Under the pieces are notes generated by a model. The model saw nothing but the letters and a program-made list of their open reading frames with translations, had not been told where the DNA came from and did not search any database. Of a DNA stretch of 37,800 bases, positions 23,757-30,948 are shown piece by piece. Numbering within the stretch: position 1 is the first letter of the stretch; every line of letters begins with the position of its first letter. Source of the DNA: an uncultured Oscillospiraceae bacterium (GTDB lineage: Bacteria; Bacillota; Clostridia; Oscillospirales; Ruminococcaceae); the NCBI GenBank assembly GCA_910589145.1, contig CAJUSD010000032.1, forward strand, positions 1 to 37,800, in the 5' to 3' direction. Made by a program: the position numbers and the translations under genes.

Positions 23757-23906
23757 ATGACGGAATCAGAACGTCAGGACACACGAAAAGCAATGGCATT
23801 TGACCTGTGTCACATCATTGACGAAAATCCTCAGCAGCAGAGTTATACGCCAGAGGAAGTGAAAAAGCTTATAACCGTGTATGTTACTACAGCAAACCAG
23901 CAGTAA
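23757..23906 (+). CDS. Small phage protein of unknown function
   Basis: 49 residues from ATG 23757 behind AAGGAG. MTESERQDTRKAMAFDLCHI and then YTPEEVKKLITVYVTT suggest two helices. The family is not recognised. It is transcribed from the extended -10 promoter 35 bases upstream, together with the gene at 23958, which lies in the same reading frame after the stop. Confidence 0.7.
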   Translation: MTESERQDTRKAMAFDLCHIIDENPQQQSYTPEEVKKLITVYVTTANQQ

Positions 23907-23957
23907 CGGGAACGGGGCTGGGGAACCGGCCACACCTCCCAAAAGGAGGAAAACGCT

Positions 23958-24134
23958 ATAGAAACCAAAAAAGAAACGCCGCAAGACCGTTACCATAAAG
24001 CACACACAACAAGTATTACAATCCGCTTTATGAATAATACCGAAACAGACCTGTTAGAAAGGCTCAACAACGTACCGAACAAGGCCGGATATATTAAACA
24101 GCTTATCCGGGCTGACATCACAAAAAGCCGCTAA
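23958..24134 (+). CDS. Small ribbon-helix-helix-like protein with apparent ATA start codon
   Basis: 58 residues: ETKKETPQDRYHKAHTTSIT after the start, then IRFMNNTETDLLERLNNVPN and KAGYIKQLIRADITK, a ribbon-helix-helix-like pattern. The only place with a good ribosome site (AGGAGG at 23945-23950) has ATA at 23958 where ATG would be expected. No ATG, GTG or TTG lies in frame between the upstream stop (23904) and this point. Either translation starts at AUA, or a G-to-A change or sequence error weakens the gene, or an internal ATG near 24030 gives a short form. Confidence 0.65.
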   Translation: METKKETPQDRYHKAHTTSITIRFMNNTETDLLERLNNVPNKAGYIKQLIRADITKSR

Positions 24135-24173
24135 AAACCCTTTTGATAACAGCCTGACAGCCATACAAAACGA

Positions 24174-24212
24174 AATTGCCCCGGCAAACCGTCCAAGGAT
24201 GCCGGGGCAATT
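24174..24212. terminator. Bidirectional intrinsic terminator between converging genes
   Basis: AATTGCCCCGGC (24174-24185) and GCCGGGGCAATT (24201-24212) form a perfect 12-pair stem. It separates the plus-strand gene ending at 24134 from the minus-strand ArpU-like gene ending at 24341. T-rich bases flank both sides. Confidence 0.85.
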
Positions 24213-24340
24213 TATACCCATTTTCCGCCCATTCGCAAATTGTTTCGCCAGCGGCATTTCAAACAAAGCGGAAACAGTCCCGCATCACACAAACCGCCGC
24301 CAGCCCAAAACGCTGTTTTCCGGCATTATACAAAACCGTC

Positions 24341-24823
24341 CTACAAACGCGCTAACCCCGCGCGAATCAAGATTTCATCAGCCATTGGCACATCTTCCAG
24401 GGCGTTTCCGAACCGTTCCAGGGCCTTGTCATGGCGGCTTCTCGCCGTACTGTCCGGCACGCCCATTTCAGCAGCAATCCTCCCCCAACTGTACTTACAA
24501 AAATACCTCCAAAAAAGGATCTGTTTGTACTCACCGCGCAGGCAGTCGAAGCAGCCGCGGAGCGCTTCCCTGTCCATCTCCAAAACAGAAATTTTCACAT
24601 TAATTTCCCTTAACCTGTCGCCCACACCCAGCTCATCCAAAAACTCGGCATGTTTTTCGGTAGGCCGTCCCGGAACAGAACCATGGGGGAGCCCGTCCAT
24701 TGCGATACTGTGCAGGCTGTTGTACCTGTCTTCCAAGTTGTCCCGCTCCCGTTTCAGCCATTTAGACATTTCCGGGATACAGCGGTAATAAGCAATCACG
24801 GTTTTCACATTTTTCTGTTCCAT
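24341..24823 (-). CDS. ArpU/DUF1492-like sigma-related late regulator
   Basis: 160 residues. The C-terminal part (CLRGEYKQILFWRYFCKYSW, GRIAAEMGVPDSTARSRHDK) is a sigma-70 region 4-like helix-turn-helix. The N-terminal part (MSKWLKRERDNLEDRYNSLH) is a charged coil, as in ArpU and RinA-type phage activators that switch on late genes. It is the last gene of the replication/early operon, placed nearest to the late region, as in related prophages. The late operon starting near 20667 is its likely target. Confidence 0.82.
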   Translation of the reverse strand: MEQKNVKTVIAYYRCIPEMSKWLKRERDNLEDRYNSLHSIAMDGLPHGSVPGRPTEKHAEFLDELGVGDRLREINVKISVLEMDREALRGCFDCLRGEYKQILFWRYFCKYSWGRIAAEMGVPDSTARSRHDKALERFGNALEDVPMADEILIRAGLARL

Positions 24824-24839
24824 GGTGCAGCCCTCCGAT

Positions 24840-24986
24840 TTAAACCAATTTTGGGTTTGCTTTTTCAGAACCCGCCTGTTTCACAGCTTTTTCCTGGGCC
24901 TTGCGCTTCAAAAAGCGCCTCTGGGCGTTCCGGGCGATATTTTTGGCATAATAGCCAGGCACAAACTTTTTCCTAGACAAATCCAT
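24840..24986 (-). CDS. Small basic phage protein
   Basis: 48 residues from ATG 24986, or 46 from the TTG two codons later, which is better spaced from GGGAGG. It is very basic (SRKKFVPGYYAKNIARNAQR followed by RFLKRKAQEKAVKQ) and is probably a nucleic-acid-binding helix. No family recognised. It lies between ParB and the ArpU-like gene. Confidence 0.6.
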   Translation of the reverse strand: MDLSRKKFVPGYYAKNIARNAQRRFLKRKAQEKAVKQAGSEKANPKLV

Positions 24987-25053
24987 TTCCTCCCTGCAAT
25001 ATACAAAATCTATCCCAAACATTCACGGCGGCAGTTCTACCCTGCAAAGCCTG

Positions 25054-26106
25054 TCAGCCATGCTTCCATTCCCCCAGCCATTTCAAAGCCTCCAAAAGCG
25101 CCTTTGCATCTTCCAGCCAATTCCTGGCTTTATCGCCGGACACATCCATTTCCATACAGTAAGAAACAAGATTGTTAAGCTGTTTTATCGTGTCCGCCGC
25201 GCCTTCTGACGGAACGTCCCGCACATTCTGGGGCTGTGTGCAAGGCTCCCGCTGCATATGCACAGTTTCCAGCTTTTTGGGAATATCCGGGGTGCTGTCC
25301 AAAACCGGCTGCATCCTTGAAGGCTCCGCGCTTTCAAGGGCTTTCGCGCTTACAAAATTCTTTTCCAAAACAGCCCCCTGTTTTTTCTCTCTCGCAGTTT
25401 TCACAGAAATTTCCCCGGTTTGCTGGTATTTCACAAAAGCGGCCTGCTGTTCCGGCCCTGATAAACCGGACAATTCATAGGCGGCAGAAAGGTTTAACCG
25501 GCCTGCCTTGAGTTCGTCCATCCAAACGGCTTGTAAATTCCTCACAATCGCGTCAAACCGTCCAACCTGCGCGGCGCTGGTATGTAAAGTTTCGGCGACC
25601 AAATTCCGAATATTTCCGGGGAGCTTCTCCTGTTTTTTGATTTTCTCCAACAAAGCGCGGATCCTGCGGGCTTCCTCGATTTTGTCCCAGGCAGTTTTTT
25701 CCCGCTGTGAATTGGCGGCAATCAGCATAATTTCCTCATGGACGGCCTGAATTTCTGCGTCCTCCTGGGTTTCCTCCACAAGACAGGGGACAAGTTCAAA
25801 GCCCGTCTTTCCCTCATCCACAAGGGCAAGGACTGCCAGCCTGCGCCTGTGCCCGGAAACCACCCTGTATTTCCCTCCTCCAGCCGGCACAACAACAAAA
25901 TTTTGCAGCACCTTTCCGGCCAGTTCAATACTGTTTTTTAACTCTTCAATACCGTCCATGGAATAGAAATTGCCTTCTGATGGCACAAGGTCAAAAACGC
26001 TGATCCTCCTGATCTCCTCCTGGCGGCTGTTTTCCATACGGGAGCTGGCAGGCGAAGCCTGTCGGGAAGCGTCGTTTAAAATCTGGTTCAGATTAAATTT
26101 CCCCAT
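25054..26106 (-). CDS. ParB/Spo0J-family partition protein
   Basis: 350 residues from ATG 26106 (AAAGGGG upstream; a longer frame to 26322 overlaps the preceding gene and lacks homology). The ParB nuclease/CTPase domain shows VVSGHRRRLAVLALVDEGKT and then IAANSQREKTAWDKIEEARR. A helix-turn-helix follows (NLVAETLHTSAAQVGRFDAI, LSAAYELSGLSGPEQQAAF). The last 100 residues are a linker and a C-terminal dimerisation-like helix. It binds a parS-like site and works with the ParA at 26413. No parS was found by eye. Confidence 0.9.
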   Translation of the reverse strand: MGKFNLNQILNDASRQASPASSRMENSRQEEIRRISVFDLVPSEGNFYSMDGIEELKNSIELAGKVLQNFVVVPAGGGKYRVVSGHRRRLAVLALVDEGKTGFELVPCLVEETQEDAEIQAVHEEIMLIAANSQREKTAWDKIEEARRIRALLEKIKKQEKLPGNIRNLVAETLHTSAAQVGRFDAIVRNLQAVWMDELKAGRLNLSAAYELSGLSGPEQQAAFVKYQQTGEISVKTAREKKQGAVLEKNFVSAKALESAEPSRMQPVLDSTPDIPKKLETVHMQREPCTQPQNVRDVPSEGAADTIKQLNNLVSYCMEMDVSGDKARNWLEDAKALLEALKWLGEWKHG

Positions 26107-26119
26107 AGTAACGCCCCTT

Positions 26120-26416
26120 TCAGTCCACAAACGGGATTGCCGCGAACCGTCCCGGCACAGCCGTTTTAAAATACAGGATACCATGGAATTCATCCTCAAT
26201 GTATAAATTCGGATGCCGCAGACAGTAACAACCACCGTTGAGCATACCTTTATTGTCCAACTGCCCGCCGTCCTTGTAAAGATGCCCTGATAATTCCTTA
26301 CAGCCGTCCACAAAATAAGCATCCTCCCAAAGCAGGGCGTTATACCCTGTTTTTTCGGACAAATCCCGGTACAAATTAAATTCTGTTATCCTGTCCATTT
26401 CCGGGTAAACCCTCAT
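26120..26416 (-). CDS. Conserved phage/plasmid protein between ParA and ParB
   Basis: 98 residues; ATG 26416 overlaps the ParA stop by four bases, so it is translationally coupled. The sequence (YPEMDRITEFNLYRDLSEKT and GGCYCLRHPNLYIEDEFHG) is strand-rich with several Tyr. I do not recognise the family. Its tight placement inside the par operon suggests a partition or replication accessory role. Confidence 0.65.
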   Translation of the reverse strand: MRVYPEMDRITEFNLYRDLSEKTGYNALLWEDAYFVDGCKELSGHLYKDGGQLDNKGMLNGGCYCLRHPNLYIEDEFHGILYFKTAVPGRFAAIPFVD

Positions 26417-27183
26417 AAACCCATCCCCCTTTCCAAAAACTCCTTCACAAAAGCGGCATAATCCAAAGCTGCCCCGCTCCTGGGGCTGTATTCCACAATG
26501 GGGGAGCGGGCGAAGGTGCTTTCAGTAACTTTCTCGGAATACCGGATATGGGTATTAAAAACAGGGTATCCCTTTTCCCTCAACCAAACTTCCCCCTGCC
26601 TGTCCGCGTCGGTGCGCTGGAAGGAGGTAATCAGGCACCCGGCCAAATACAAACCCGGGTTTAAATCGTCCTGCGTGTTCCCAATCTGTTCCAGCAGCTC
26701 GTCCAAACCGTCGAAAGCATATTCATCAATCCTGACCGGGATAATCACAACATCGGAAGCAACCAAAGCATTCACCACAGAAATATTAATATCGGGGGCA
26801 TTGTCAATGATACAGAAATCATAATTACCGGAAACAGGCTCTAAAGCAGAACGGAGCCTGGTCTGCTGGGGCCGCTGGCTGTCCATCATGACGTCCATAT
26901 TTGCGCGGATAAGGGACATATTGGCAGGGAGAAGGTCAATATTGCCAAACCTGGTTTTCTGGATAACCTCCCGGATATCCAAACGACGGACGGTCAGCAC
27001 ATCCGACAAACTTTTTTCATCATAGGAGTGTACGCCAAAGGTTTTCGAGGAATTGCCCTGCTTGTCATTGTCAACGAGCAAAACACGCTTTTGGTACTGG
27101 GCGGTCAAAATATGGGCCATGCTAATGGCGGTGATAGTTTTGGCAACGCCGCCTTTCAGGTTGATAACAGATATTGTTTTCAC
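26413..27183 (-). CDS. ParA-family partition ATPase
   Basis: 256 residues. Deviant Walker A KGGVAKT at residues 10-16 (signature Lys at 10), Walker A' region VLLVDNDKQGNSSKTF, and the Walker B-like strand FCIIDNAPDINISVVN. This is the MinD/ParA class that moves DNA along the nucleoid. It precedes the small coupled gene and ParB, a complete par operon. Temperate phages that live as plasmids, and some Clostridia prophages, carry such operons. Confidence 0.93.
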   Translation of the reverse strand: MKTISVINLKGGVAKTITAISMAHILTAQYQKRVLLVDNDKQGNSSKTFGVHSYDEKSLSDVLTVRRLDIREVIQKTRFGNIDLLPANMSLIRANMDVMMDSQRPQQTRLRSALEPVSGNYDFCIIDNAPDINISVVNALVASDVVIIPVRIDEYAFDGLDELLEQIGNTQDDLNPGLYLAGCLITSFQRTDADRQGEVWLREKGYPVFNTHIRYSEKVTESTFARSPIVEYSPRSGAALDYAAFVKEFLERGMGL

Positions 27184-27200
27184 GATAAATAACCTCCTGT

Positions 27201-27824
27201 TTATTGTTGTGCTGCATCCAACAATTCATCAAACAAAATGATCCCGCTGCCCGGCTGCTGCCTTGTCTTCTGCACATCCAAATCCGCTAAAAATTTCCGG
27301 GCCAGTTCTTCCAACTGCACAAAGTAATCCCTGTTCCTAATTTCAAAGGTAGAGATCATGGCCCTAACCAGCAAACCCACCTTTACCACAACATACGGCA
27401 TATGCGCCGCCCCTACTTCCTGCCCAAAGATATATCTTTCCGGCATATCATCCAAAGGCGACAGATACCTGCTGTCAACCAGCAAAAGACTCCCGTCCGA
27501 TTCCATACAGTGTAGGAGGGCGTCCTCATAGAGAATATCGGGGTAATCCCTTTCCACAGGTTTTTCTCCCAAAACGCTGTCGCCCAGGTTTATCCCTGCC
27601 GAAACATCCCCCAAACGGATTTCCATCTTCCCCCGGTCTGCTTCGGATATATCAAAAAGGGCACAAAGGCTGGTTTCATCCAAAACCGGCGCACCATTCA
27701 GGGCATACATGGCGCAACCGTCCCCCAGCCATTGGCGGATTATTTCGCCTTTCTGGTTTCTCTGGTTCCACAGATGGAACCTTTTAGATTTCCTGCACAA
27801 AGCAGCAACCTTCTTTATTTTCAT
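27201..27824 (-). CDS. Conserved phage protein of unknown function upstream of ParA
   Basis: 207 residues from ATG 27824, eight bases behind GGGAGG (an ATG at 27830 is too close). Segments: FHLWNQRNQKGEIIRQWLGD, then YALNGAPVLDETSLCALFDI, then VVVKVGLLVRAMISTFEIRN. It looks like a soluble alpha/beta protein. No family named with confidence. It is 17 bases upstream of ParA in the same operon, so it may take part in replication or partition. Confidence 0.65.
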   Translation of the reverse strand: MKIKKVAALCRKSKRFHLWNQRNQKGEIIRQWLGDGCAMYALNGAPVLDETSLCALFDISEADRGKMEIRLGDVSAGINLGDSVLGEKPVERDYPDILYEDALLHCMESDGSLLLVDSRYLSPLDDMPERYIFGQEVGAAHMPYVVVKVGLLVRAMISTFEIRNRDYFVQLEELARKFLADLDVQKTRQQPGSGIILFDELLDAAQQ

Positions 27825-27857
27825 CGGCATTTCCTCCCTAAAAGCAGAACTCACAAA

Positions 27858-28061
27858 TTAAAGCGTTGAAGCCTCACGCCTGTAAACGGTCAAAACGAAC
27901 CCCATCCCGGACGGTTCCTTTTCATCGGGAGCACCCATCACGTCAACAGCAAAACCTGCCCGCTCCAGTGCGTCCACAAGGAGTTCCTTTGTCCGGCAGT
28001 TTTTCACCCGAACTTCATCAATCCGTGCAAACCCAGCCTTTTCCCTACTGCTTTCTATCAC
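27858..28061 (-). CDS. Small phage protein of unknown function
   Basis: 67 residues from GTG 28061, chosen because GGGGGTG lies eight bases upstream and the longer frame to 28151 overlaps Rep. RIDEVRVKNCRTKELLVDAL and then ERAGFAVDVMGAPDEKE suggest a compact alpha/beta fold. It is between Rep and the 27201 gene. Confidence 0.65.
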   Translation of the reverse strand: MIESSREKAGFARIDEVRVKNCRTKELLVDALERAGFAVDVMGAPDEKEPSGMGFVLTVYRREASTL

Positions 28062-28074
28062 ACAAAAACACCCC

Positions 28075-28893
28075 CTATTCCTTCCTCCTGAGCTTGAGAT
28101 AGACAGCCCAGCCTGTAAAGTCATTGTATTCATATTGGACGCCATAAACATTATCCGTCAGCGTCCATCCAGGGTACATTTTTTCCCAAAAATCCCTTCC
28201 CGGACTGTCCTTAGCCAGCTTTTCAAGCTTCTTTCTGGAATACCTGCTGTCATTGGTGCGGCTCACAGGTTTTTTCAGGTTGTGGGAGGAAGACCATTTT
28301 TTCTTTCCCCCTCCCTGCTTCACCAGGTAGGTACACAAGGCAGCAATCCCATCTTCTTCCGCCTGCAAACGGTCAGCGTTGCAGTAACCGGTTCTGTCCC
28401 CTTTTTTCTGCCCCTTCTTCCTGCGCTCCCGCCACAAATCCTCCACTTCATCCCGATCCAGCCCGCCATTCATGATAATGTGATGGTGTATCCTGACCGG
28501 CTTACCGCTATTTTTCCTGGTAACGCAGGCTGTCACCAAAATATATTTAAGGGGCGGCAAACCCGCCTTTTTCCGGGCATACTTCACCTTACGGATGTAA
28601 TTGGAAATTTTCCGTTCCGCCTCTTTCAAAGTTTTTGGAAGGGATTTACCGGAGTATGTACAGGTAACATGGAGGGCTTTCTTGTCATCTCCAAAATTCA
28701 AGTTCCCAAGCTGCACCAGATACCGCCTGGAATTTTTATCATTGAGATTTTTCTGCTTGGGCTCTGATTCCTTAACTTTTTTGGAGCGTCCCTGCTTGGA
28801 AACAGTTTTCTGGGTATCCGTGTACGTAAAGATATCGACTTCCCTGTAACGGCTCCCGCAGTAAATCTTTTTCTCCCTGACAAAGCACCTCAC
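28075..28893 (-). CDS. HUH-type rolling-circle replication initiator (Rep)
   Basis: 272 residues from GTG 28893, which has GGAGGTGG seven bases upstream. The longer frame to 29043 would cover the leader RNA and is rejected. The HUH motif is IHHHIIMNG at about 135-143 (His136/His138), preceded by an ILVTACVTRKN strand. The nucleophile motif is probably CTYLVKQGG with Tyr189 and Lys192. Such enzymes nick one strand at an origin and start rolling-circle replication. It resembles G2P/REP-type initiators of Clostridia phages and plasmids. Its leader carries a probable antisense RNA, suggesting copy control as in plasmids. Confidence 0.82.
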   Translation of the reverse strand: MRCFVREKKIYCGSRYREVDIFTYTDTQKTVSKQGRSKKVKESEPKQKNLNDKNSRRYLVQLGNLNFGDDKKALHVTCTYSGKSLPKTLKEAERKISNYIRKVKYARKKAGLPPLKYILVTACVTRKNSGKPVRIHHHIIMNGGLDRDEVEDLWRERRKKGQKKGDRTGYCNADRLQAEEDGIAALCTYLVKQGGGKKKWSSSHNLKKPVSRTNDSRYSRKKLEKLAKDSPGRDFWEKMYPGWTLTDNVYGVQYEYNDFTGWAVYLKLRRKE

Positions 28894-28985
28894 GATTTTA
28901 CCACCTCCGCAAAAACCTCTGGGTTTCGCTGTAATCTTAATACCCATTACAAGCCCGAAATGCCGCATAAACAAGCGGCGGTTCC

Positions 28986-29014
28986 TTGACAATTCCGCTG
29001 GCAGGTGATATACT
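28986..29014 (+). promoter_or_regulatory. Antisense promoter in the Rep leader
   Basis: TTGACA (28986-28991), a 17-base spacer, and TATACT (29009-29014) with TGA just before it: a near-consensus extended -10 promoter. It points against the Rep operon, with no plus-strand gene behind it and a terminator about 67 bases downstream of the expected start. Confidence 0.85.
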
Positions 29015-29020
29015 GTTATC

Positions 29021-29124
29021 AAGGTTGATAGCAGTGTTTTCACGTCGTTACAAAATGATGATGTGGAAGCCAGCGGAATCCCGCCCCGTGTTTGTTTTCA
29101 GACGGCAAACAGGGGGCGGTTTTC
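29021..29124 (+). ncRNA. Probable antisense (counter-transcribed) RNA controlling Rep
   Basis: A transcript of about 100 bases is predicted from the promoter at 28986-29014 to an intrinsic terminator. In the terminator CCGCCCC (29081-29087) pairs with GGGGCGG (29113-29119), GTTTG (29090-29094) pairs with CAAAC (29106-29110), and TTTTC follows. It is fully complementary to the 5' leader of the Rep mRNA on the minus strand. In that leader the sequence at 29079-29069 can pair perfectly over 11 bases with 29002-28992, so an alternative fold exists. This is the layout of plasmid copy-control RNAs. The exact ends are inferred. Confidence 0.7.
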
Positions 29125-29140
29125 TATGCAGTTTTGGGGT

Positions 29141-29317
29141 CTATCCTTCCCGGATGGCTCCAAAATTCCTTTCCTGTTTTTCACCCTCAATCCGGGTTGA
29201 AAAAACGGTTATCACAACCCTGGCCAATACTTCGCACCAAATGGTCGACTGGAAATCCCCCAGGGCATTTATAACCGCTTCCGCGGCCTCCTGGATTTCC
29301 ATTTCCCGTAAATTCAC
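29141..29317 (-). CDS. Small phage protein of unknown function
   Basis: 58 residues from GTG 29317 with GGAGGG upstream; it overlaps the previous gene by four bases. MEIQEAAEAVINALGDFQST and IWCEVLARVVITVFST suggest two helices. The family is not recognised. It stands just before the Rep leader and its antisense RNA. Confidence 0.65.
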   Translation of the reverse strand: MNLREMEIQEAAEAVINALGDFQSTIWCEVLARVVITVFSTRIEGEKQERNFGAIREG

Positions 29318-29541
29318 AGCTTGTCCCTCCTAATTCTGTCGGCACTAACGACTGTCACCGAATTACGGTTTTTGTCTGCCAGCTCCACCTGGAGCCAAAG
29401 CCCTGAACCGTCTGGTTTCATCCGGTAGATCACCGCTGAAATACGAGGATATGTAATGCTGGTTAAAGCGCTTGGGCTGGGATGATCCAAAACAACCGGG
29501 CACTGTTCTATAAAAGCAGTTTTTATTTCTTCATTTGTCAT
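29314..29541 (-). CDS. Conserved phage protein of unknown function
   Basis: 75 residues from ATG 29541, right at the stop of the preceding gene. The sequence (PRISAVIYRMKPDGSGLWLQ, VELADKNRNSVTVVSADRI) is strand-rich and ends in a basic tail. Coupled in the operon before Rep. Family not recognised. Confidence 0.65.
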   Translation of the reverse strand: MTNEEIKTAFIEQCPVVLDHPSPSALTSITYPRISAVIYRMKPDGSGLWLQVELADKNRNSVTVVSADRIRRDKL

Positions 29542-29542
29542 T

Positions 29543-29824
29543 TCAAATAAATTCCTTTCCCAGTACAAAGAACTGGCACGTCTTATCCTTAGCGGCCTTG
29601 TGCTTTATCTTCATTCCCTGCGTGCAGTGGCCAAAATTAAGCTTAGTATAATCCCCTCCCCCAATACTGGCACTGTAGTACACATAATGCTGGATAAAGA
29701 ACGCGCAGGACTGGCAGTCCATCGGTTTTTCTGGTTCCCTGCCCAAAATCCTTCTCAGTTCCTCATTTTCCAGTTTCAGGCGTTCGCACTCCTGCTCCAT
29801 TTTGATTACCTCGTTTGACAGCAT
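29543..29824 (-). CDS. Cys-rich phage protein, first gene of the Rep/Par operon
   Basis: 93 residues. A short coiled coil (MEQECERLKLENEELRRILG) is followed by a Cys-rich part, with CQSC near residue 37, then HC and a later Cys, a possible zinc site. It is the first gene behind the operator-controlled promoter at 29888-29916. The function is not recognised; a small DNA-binding or accessory protein is possible. Confidence 0.65.
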   Translation of the reverse strand: MLSNEVIKMEQECERLKLENEELRRILGREPEKPMDCQSCAFFIQHYVYYSASIGGGDYTKLNFGHCTQGMKIKHKAAKDKTCQFFVLGKEFI

Positions 29825-29841
29825 TTGTTTTTCCTCCTGTT

Positions 29842-29916
29842 ACGTTCTTTTTGTACGACGTGCTAATTGTACGTTTCTTGCAATGCTATTATAACGTACA
29901 ATTAGAACGTAGTCAA
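29842..29916 (-). promoter_or_regulatory. Rep/Par operon promoter with three copies of a 17-bp operator
   Basis: Minus-strand TTGACT (29916-29911), 17 bases and TATAAT (29893-29888). The spacer is exactly one operator (ACGTTCTAATTGTACGT read on minus, 29910-29894). Two more copies lie downstream on the plus strand: ACGTTCTTTTTGTACGA (29842-29858) and ACGTGCTAATTGTACGT (29858-29874). The XRE gene at 29936 is divergent, so it is the likely repressor. Confidence 0.85.
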
Positions 29917-29935
29917 GAGCATTGGAGGAAAATAT

Positions 29936-30163
29936 ATGTTTAATACAAGATTACGTGAAGTTCGGATGGCCCGCCATTTAACACAACAAAAAATATCTGA
30001 TGCAATAGGGTTAGCGCTTAGGAGCTATCAATGTTACGAACAAGGAACCAGAGAGCCGCCATTAGATATGCTGGTTAAATTGGCCGATGTATTAGAAGTT
30101 CCTACAGATTATTTACTTTGCCGTGACTTATCTCTCTTAAAATCCTTTGATGGATTCCAGTAA
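29936..30163 (+). CDS. XRE-family repressor of the Rep/Par module
   Basis: 75 residues from ATG 29936. MFNTRLREVRMARHLTQQKI followed by SDAIGLALRSYQCYEQGTRE and PPLDMLVKLADVLEVPTDYL is a complete XRE helix-turn-helix and little else. It faces three operator copies and the divergent Rep/Par promoter, so it probably holds that promoter off. It overlaps the end of a second XRE gene on the other strand by 62 bases, an unusual convergent pair. Confidence 0.85.
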   Translation: MFNTRLREVRMARHLTQQKISDAIGLALRSYQCYEQGTREPPLDMLVKLADVLEVPTDYLLCRDLSLLKSFDGFQ

Positions 30164-30356
30164 TATCTTCCAGCATGTCCCATATGACAAAATCTCCGGT
30201 TCTGTCACCAGCTTCAATTTGCTGATAATATCGCAAACTGATTCCCAGCAAATCCGCCATTTTCTGTTGAGTCAAGCCCTTTTCTTTCCGGGCCTGGCGT
30301 AGGTTTTTACGCATTTCTGCATCAGTTCCTATTCTGATTACCTCCCAATATTTCAT
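30102..30356 (-). CDS. Second small XRE-family regulator
   Basis: 84 residues. RKNLRQARKEKGLTQQKMAD and LLGISLRYYQQIEAGDRTGD are a standard XRE helix-turn-helix. Its start overlaps the upstream gene by four bases (ATGA), so the two form a pair. It converges on and overlaps the first XRE gene, which invites mutual antisense effects. It could be an antitoxin of the upstream partner or a Cro-like factor. Confidence 0.78.
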   Translation of the reverse strand: MKYWEVIRIGTDAEMRKNLRQARKEKGLTQQKMADLLGISLRYYQQIEAGDRTGDFVIWDMLEDITGIHQRILREISHGKVNNL

Positions 30357-30613
30357 TTTCTGTATTTTGAAGGGGGTGATAGAGAAATCCTTAGTAAAGT
30401 ATTTGGAAAAATGATTAATCCTTTCTCAATTATTGCATCCCTGGGATTGCATTTTTGCACAGATTCCATCAAACCACAAAATTCACTTAAAGTTAAACCA
30501 ATATTTAATTCAGAAAAGTTTGGAATCTGTACAACTGGAATTCTGCCTGAAAGTCCAATATATTCCATTGATGGAGAATCTAGGATTGAACCTGCTTTAA
30601 TATTAACGGTCAT
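30353..30613 (-). CDS. Small protein of unknown function paired with an XRE gene
   Basis: 86 residues from ATG 30613. Segments: GLSGRIPVVQIPNFSELNIG, then GLTLSEFCGLMESVQKCN, then KGLIIFPNTLLRI. Strand-rich, no family recognised. The coupled XRE regulator behind it resembles the layout of XRE-linked two-gene cassettes, but I see no toxin motif. Confidence 0.6.
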   Translation of the reverse strand: MTVNIKAGSILDSPSMEYIGLSGRIPVVQIPNFSELNIGLTLSEFCGLMESVQKCNPRDAIIEKGLIIFPNTLLRISLSPPSKYRK

Positions 30614-30733
30614 AAACGATTCATCCCCCTATCATTTAATTTGTCCTCTTTATCCAGACATTTCTCAAATTCCCATGCAGAAGGGCTTATTTTATAATAA
30701 TCAAACAGACACACACTTCCATGGCTTTCATTA

Positions 30734-30942
30734 TCATTCACTTTTAATCGTGCATCTCACCACATCCCTGATAAGCAAAAACGCCTGTTCCTCTGTAAAC
30801 CCGGCCTGCACGAAACTGGTTTTCATATTAAAAAGGCGTTCCGGCAGGGCATCCAAAAGACTTCTGTCCCGATCTGTGTTTGGCGTGAATAGTCCCCGCC
30901 GCTGCTGACCTGGTTTATCCTAACGTTTTTTCTTCCAAACAT
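30734..30942 (-). pseudogene. Small early phage gene split by a one-base shift
   Basis: From ATG 30942 the frame starts MFGRKNVRI and then runs into an unlikely ending. Adding one A to the AAA at 30914-30916 joins it to GQQRRGLFTPNTDRDRSLLD, ALPERLFNMKTSFVQAGFTE and EQAFLLIRDVVRCTIK, ending at 30734, a smooth product of about 69 residues. The ending (FTEEQAFLLIRDVV) looks like a small helical phage protein. The break is like those in other genes of this window. The C-terminal half could still start at an internal ATG. Confidence 0.55.
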
Positions 30943-30948
30943 TTCAAA

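Noticed and set aside
26107..26322. N-terminal extension of ParB up to 26322
   Set aside because: It overlaps the coupled gene at 26120-26416 and carries no ParB homology; ATG 26106 has a ribosome site.
28894..29043. N-terminal extension of Rep up to 29043
   Set aside because: It would cover the leader with the antisense promoter; GTG 28893 has GGAGGTGG at good distance and begins the conserved part.
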